A stretch of 64,000 nucleotides of DNA from Bacillus marinisedimentorum (GTDB lineage: Bacteria; Bacillota; Bacilli; Bacillales; Bacillaceae_O). The stretch spans positions 60,675-124,674 of the forward strand of contig NZ_LWBL02000013.1 in the NCBI RefSeq assembly GCF_001644195.2, written 5' to 3'. Position numbers and translations under genes: made by a program. Below, in pieces: positions 62,495 through 64,000 of the stretch; position 1 is the first letter of the stretch; each line of letters opens with the position of its first letter. The notes beneath the pieces are model-generated. The model had not been told where the DNA came from. It saw only the letters and a list, made by a program, of their open reading frames with translations, and made no database searches.

Positions 62495-63013
62495 TTATCC
62501 CTTTTCTTGCAAAAGCTTCTTCGATTCTTCAATAAATGCCGGAATGTCAGCCGGATTGCGGCTTGAAACAAAGTTGCGGTCGACGACCACCTCTTCGTCA
62601 AACACATTAGCACCTGCATATTTCAAATCGGTCTGAATGGACTTGTACCCGGTCACATTACGGCCTCTCAGCACCTCTGCTGTTATAAGCAGCTGCGGCC
62701 CATGGCAGATCATCAGCACCGGTTTCTCTTTATATACAAAGTGCCTGGCGAAATCGACGTACCTTTCATCAGCGCGGAGCTGGTCAGGGGAGAACCCGCC
62801 CGGAATAAGAAGAGCATCGAAATCACACGGGGAGGCATTATCAATGGATGAATCGGCTGTCGCTGTCACCTTCCCCTGCTTTCCTTTTAGTTCTTCATCT
62901 TGCTGTTTGCTGATCACTGTTATAATATGGCCCTCTTCCTTGAGCGCCTCCACTGGTTTTTCATATTCGACATCTTCAAAATAAGGAGCAAGCAATACTG
63001 CGACTTTACTCAT
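62495..63013 (-). CDS. DJ-1/PfpI family general-stress protein (YfkM/YraA-like)
   Basis: 172 residues, the length of B. subtilis YfkM and YraA. The family has a Cys-His nucleophile elbow and acts as a chaperone or deglycase-type protein, although the activity is debated. MICHGPQLL carries Cys103 and His104, and an acidic residue near the N-terminus (FEDVEYEKP) completes the site. ATG at 63013 follows GGGAGGACGG. The upstream region has a possible sigma-B promoter (GTTTAT and TGGTAA, 15 bp apart). It is divergent from the ferritin-like gene, which has a clear sigma-B promoter. Confidence 0.9.
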   Translation of the reverse strand: MSKVAVLLAPYFEDVEYEKPVEALKEEGHIITVISKQQDEELKGKQGKVTATADSSIDNASPCDFDALLIPGGFSPDQLRADERYVDFARHFVYKEKPVLMICHGPQLLITAEVLRGRNVTGYKSIQTDLKYAGANVFDEEVVVDRNFVSSRNPADIPAFIEESKKLLQEKG

Positions 63014-63088
63014 TTTACCGTCCTCCCATTGTAAAAAATTCTTCCTTTATTTGTTACCACTATGCTGATTGGAATAAACTCCAGGTCC

Positions 63089-63113
63089 GTTTTAAATAAC
63101 TGAAAAAGGGTAT
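63089..63113 (+). promoter_or_regulatory. Sigma-B promoter of the ferritin-like gene
   Basis: GTTTTA (63089-63094) and GGGTAT (63108-63113) are 13 bp apart, an excellent match to the general-stress sigma-B consensus. They lie 44 nt before the start codon. Confidence 0.8.
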
Positions 63114-63156
63114 CTTTACTAGTGGAGACAAAATTATTTAGGAGAGTGATTTTGTA

Positions 63157-63591
63157 ATGGATCAAAAAATGAAAGAATTAATTGACGGACTCAACGAAGA
63201 CCTGGCGAATGAATATGCCGCAACGATCATGTATACGTATAATGCCGCTGTCGTTTCCGGAATCCACCGCCAATCATTAAAGCCATTCTTTGAAAGCGAA
63301 ATTCCGGATGAGCAGGGACATGCCCTTTATCTTTCTGAAAAGATCAAAACATTGGGCGGAACCCCGACGACAACTCCGAAAGAAGTAAAACAGGTAACGG
63401 AAGTAAAAGAAATGCTGGAGCAAGCATTTAATGCAGAAAAAGACACGATCGACCGTTATGAAGAACGCAAAAAGCAAGCTTCAGAACTTGGCTTGACCGA
63501 ACTCGTTGTAAAGCTTGAAGACATGATTGCAGATGAAACGACTCATAAGGAAGAAATGGAGCGAATCCTGAACGATCCGTTGTTCAAATAA
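63157..63591 (+). CDS. Ferritin-like diiron-domain protein
   Basis: 144 residues, four-helix bundle of the ferritin/Dps superfamily. Candidate iron ligands lie in helix pairs: Glu19, Glu52-x-x-His55 (DEQGH), Glu102 and Glu127-x-x-His130 (DETTH). This ExxH pair pattern is that of bacterioferritin-like or rubrerythrin-like diiron proteins rather than of Dps. It likely stores or oxidises iron under stress. ATG at 63157 follows AGGAGAG. Sigma-B control is indicated by the promoter at 63089. A strong terminator follows. Confidence 0.88.
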   Translation: MDQKMKELIDGLNEDLANEYAATIMYTYNAAVVSGIHRQSLKPFFESEIPDEQGHALYLSEKIKTLGGTPTTTPKEVKQVTEVKEMLEQAFNAEKDTIDRYEERKKQASELGLTELVVKLEDMIADETTHKEEMERILNDPLFK

Positions 63592-63607
63592 TTGTTTCTT
63601 TAGAAAC

Positions 63608-63636
63608 GCCCGCCAGTAAGAAGGCGGGCTTTTTTG
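63608..63636 (+). terminator. Terminator of the ferritin-like gene
   Basis: GCCCGCC and GGCGGGC form a 7-bp GC stem with an 8-nt loop, followed by seven T. Confidence 0.92.
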
Positions 63637-63818
63637 TATGGAAATTGTGAGTTGAGTTTTATTGTTGATCCTCCGAAAAACGGTTCTTTTTCCATACAGC
63701 ACATGCAAGCATTGGCCGAAAATGGAAGAGTGAAGCCCTGGAAATGTTCCTTAAGAAACTATATCTGGCGCTTTATGTGGTGCAGAATGGTGAAAGTGAA
63801 TTGAAGGAAAGGAACAAA

Positions 63819-64000
63819 ATATAGGCTCGCCTGACTCTTTCCCGTCCTATATTCTGAGCGGACCTGCATTACAGGCACGCAACACTGTTTTTTGTGCCTA
63901 TATTCAAAGCTGAACCTACATTATAGGCACGCAACACCCTTTCCCGTGCCTATATTCAGAGCCGAACCTGCATTACAGGCACGCCTGACTCTTTCCCGTA
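63819..64000. repeat. Tandem array of 51-52 bp hairpin units, running off the window
   Basis: CCTATATTC starts at 63846, 63897 and 63949, with periods of 51 and 52 bp. A partial unit precedes at 63819 and the array continues past the window end. TATAGGCACG and CGTGCCTATA (63922-63931 and 63945-63954) form a perfect 10-bp stem across each unit junction. The preceding 180 bp hold no gene. Confidence 0.85.

Noticed and set aside
62251..64000. Tandem arrays as possible CRISPR
   Set aside because: Units are contiguous and similar along their whole length. There are no variable spacers and no cas genes.

Overview
The window is chromosomal DNA from a spore-forming member of the Bacillaceae. The evidence is a gerPC-gerPD-gerPE-gerPF spore-coat permeability operon, a comK gene, hemE-hemH-hemY, a class A penicillin-binding protein next to the heme genes, lplJ, lcfB, yhfI and yhfH, and the addB-addA / sbcD-sbcC / yisB block. 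These genes lie in roughly one neighbourhood of the Bacillus subtilis chromosome (the pbpF-hemEHY ... lplJ ... comK ... addBA-sbcDC-gerP stretch), and their order here is broadly collinear with it. The genus cannot be fixed from this window. Isocitrate lyase, which B. subtilis lacks, points to a relative rather than B. subtilis itself. I saw no rRNA, tRNA, prophage, CRISPR array or complete insertion sequence.

Layout. 1-1.2 kb: end of the gerP operon (+). 1.2-1.7 kb: an apparently intact MITE with an 8-bp target duplication. 1.7-17.4 kb: a long leftward DNA-repair block (addB, addA, a phasin-like gene, a UbiB-family gene, sbcD, sbcC, HNH protein yisB), then a cyclophilin and an unknown gene. 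17.4-20.4 kb: a repeat-rich gap, a TauE-type exporter and an acetyltransferase. 20.6-30.2 kb: a CPA2 antiporter, a signal peptidase with yhjE, a HxlR regulator, yhjD, an M3 peptidase, comK, an oxidoreductase and three small genes. 30.6-34.6 kb: isocitrate lyase, a PfkB sugar kinase, and a SCO1/YtkA-like pair. 35-39.6 kb: pncA/pncB (NAD salvage), azlC and an enoyl-CoA hydratase. 39.9-43.9 kb: a FadR-type acyl-CoA synthetase, lplJ, yhfI and the tiny zinc protein yhfH. 44.2-47.8 kb: an ArsA-type ATPase operon with two unusual small proteins, then cstA under a catabolite-repression (cre) site. 48.7-55.3 kb: hemE-hemH-hemY, an M50 protease and pbpF. 55.7-64 kb: hmoB, liaF-liaS-liaR, an MFS transporter, an unknown transporter, a DJ-1/PfpI protein and a ferritin-like gene with a sigma-B promoter.

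The most interesting coding locus is 44.2-45.9 kb. A 134-residue reading frame there is interrupted by one in-frame UGA in the context Gly-Gly-Gly-UGA-Cys-Gly-Gly. A hairpin sits just downstream at a distance suitable for a bacterial SECIS element. The frame runs on into a thioredoxin/ArsD-like segment, then overlaps a small protein ending in Cys-Cys, then an ArsA-family ATPase. I read this as a candidate selenoprotein-containing relative of the ArsD-ArsA system without arsB or arsR.

The second theme is intergenic repeats. A foldback element of about 170-180 bp occurs at six loci, usually joined directly to a gene terminator. A MITE family has one intact copy and relics elsewhere. Four intergenic tandem arrays of unrelated sequence share a 51-52 bp period, and three of them carry a clear hairpin in each unit. 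A fifth array has a 198-bp period built from 21-bp sub-units. One 51-52 bp array lies inside a copy of the foldback element.
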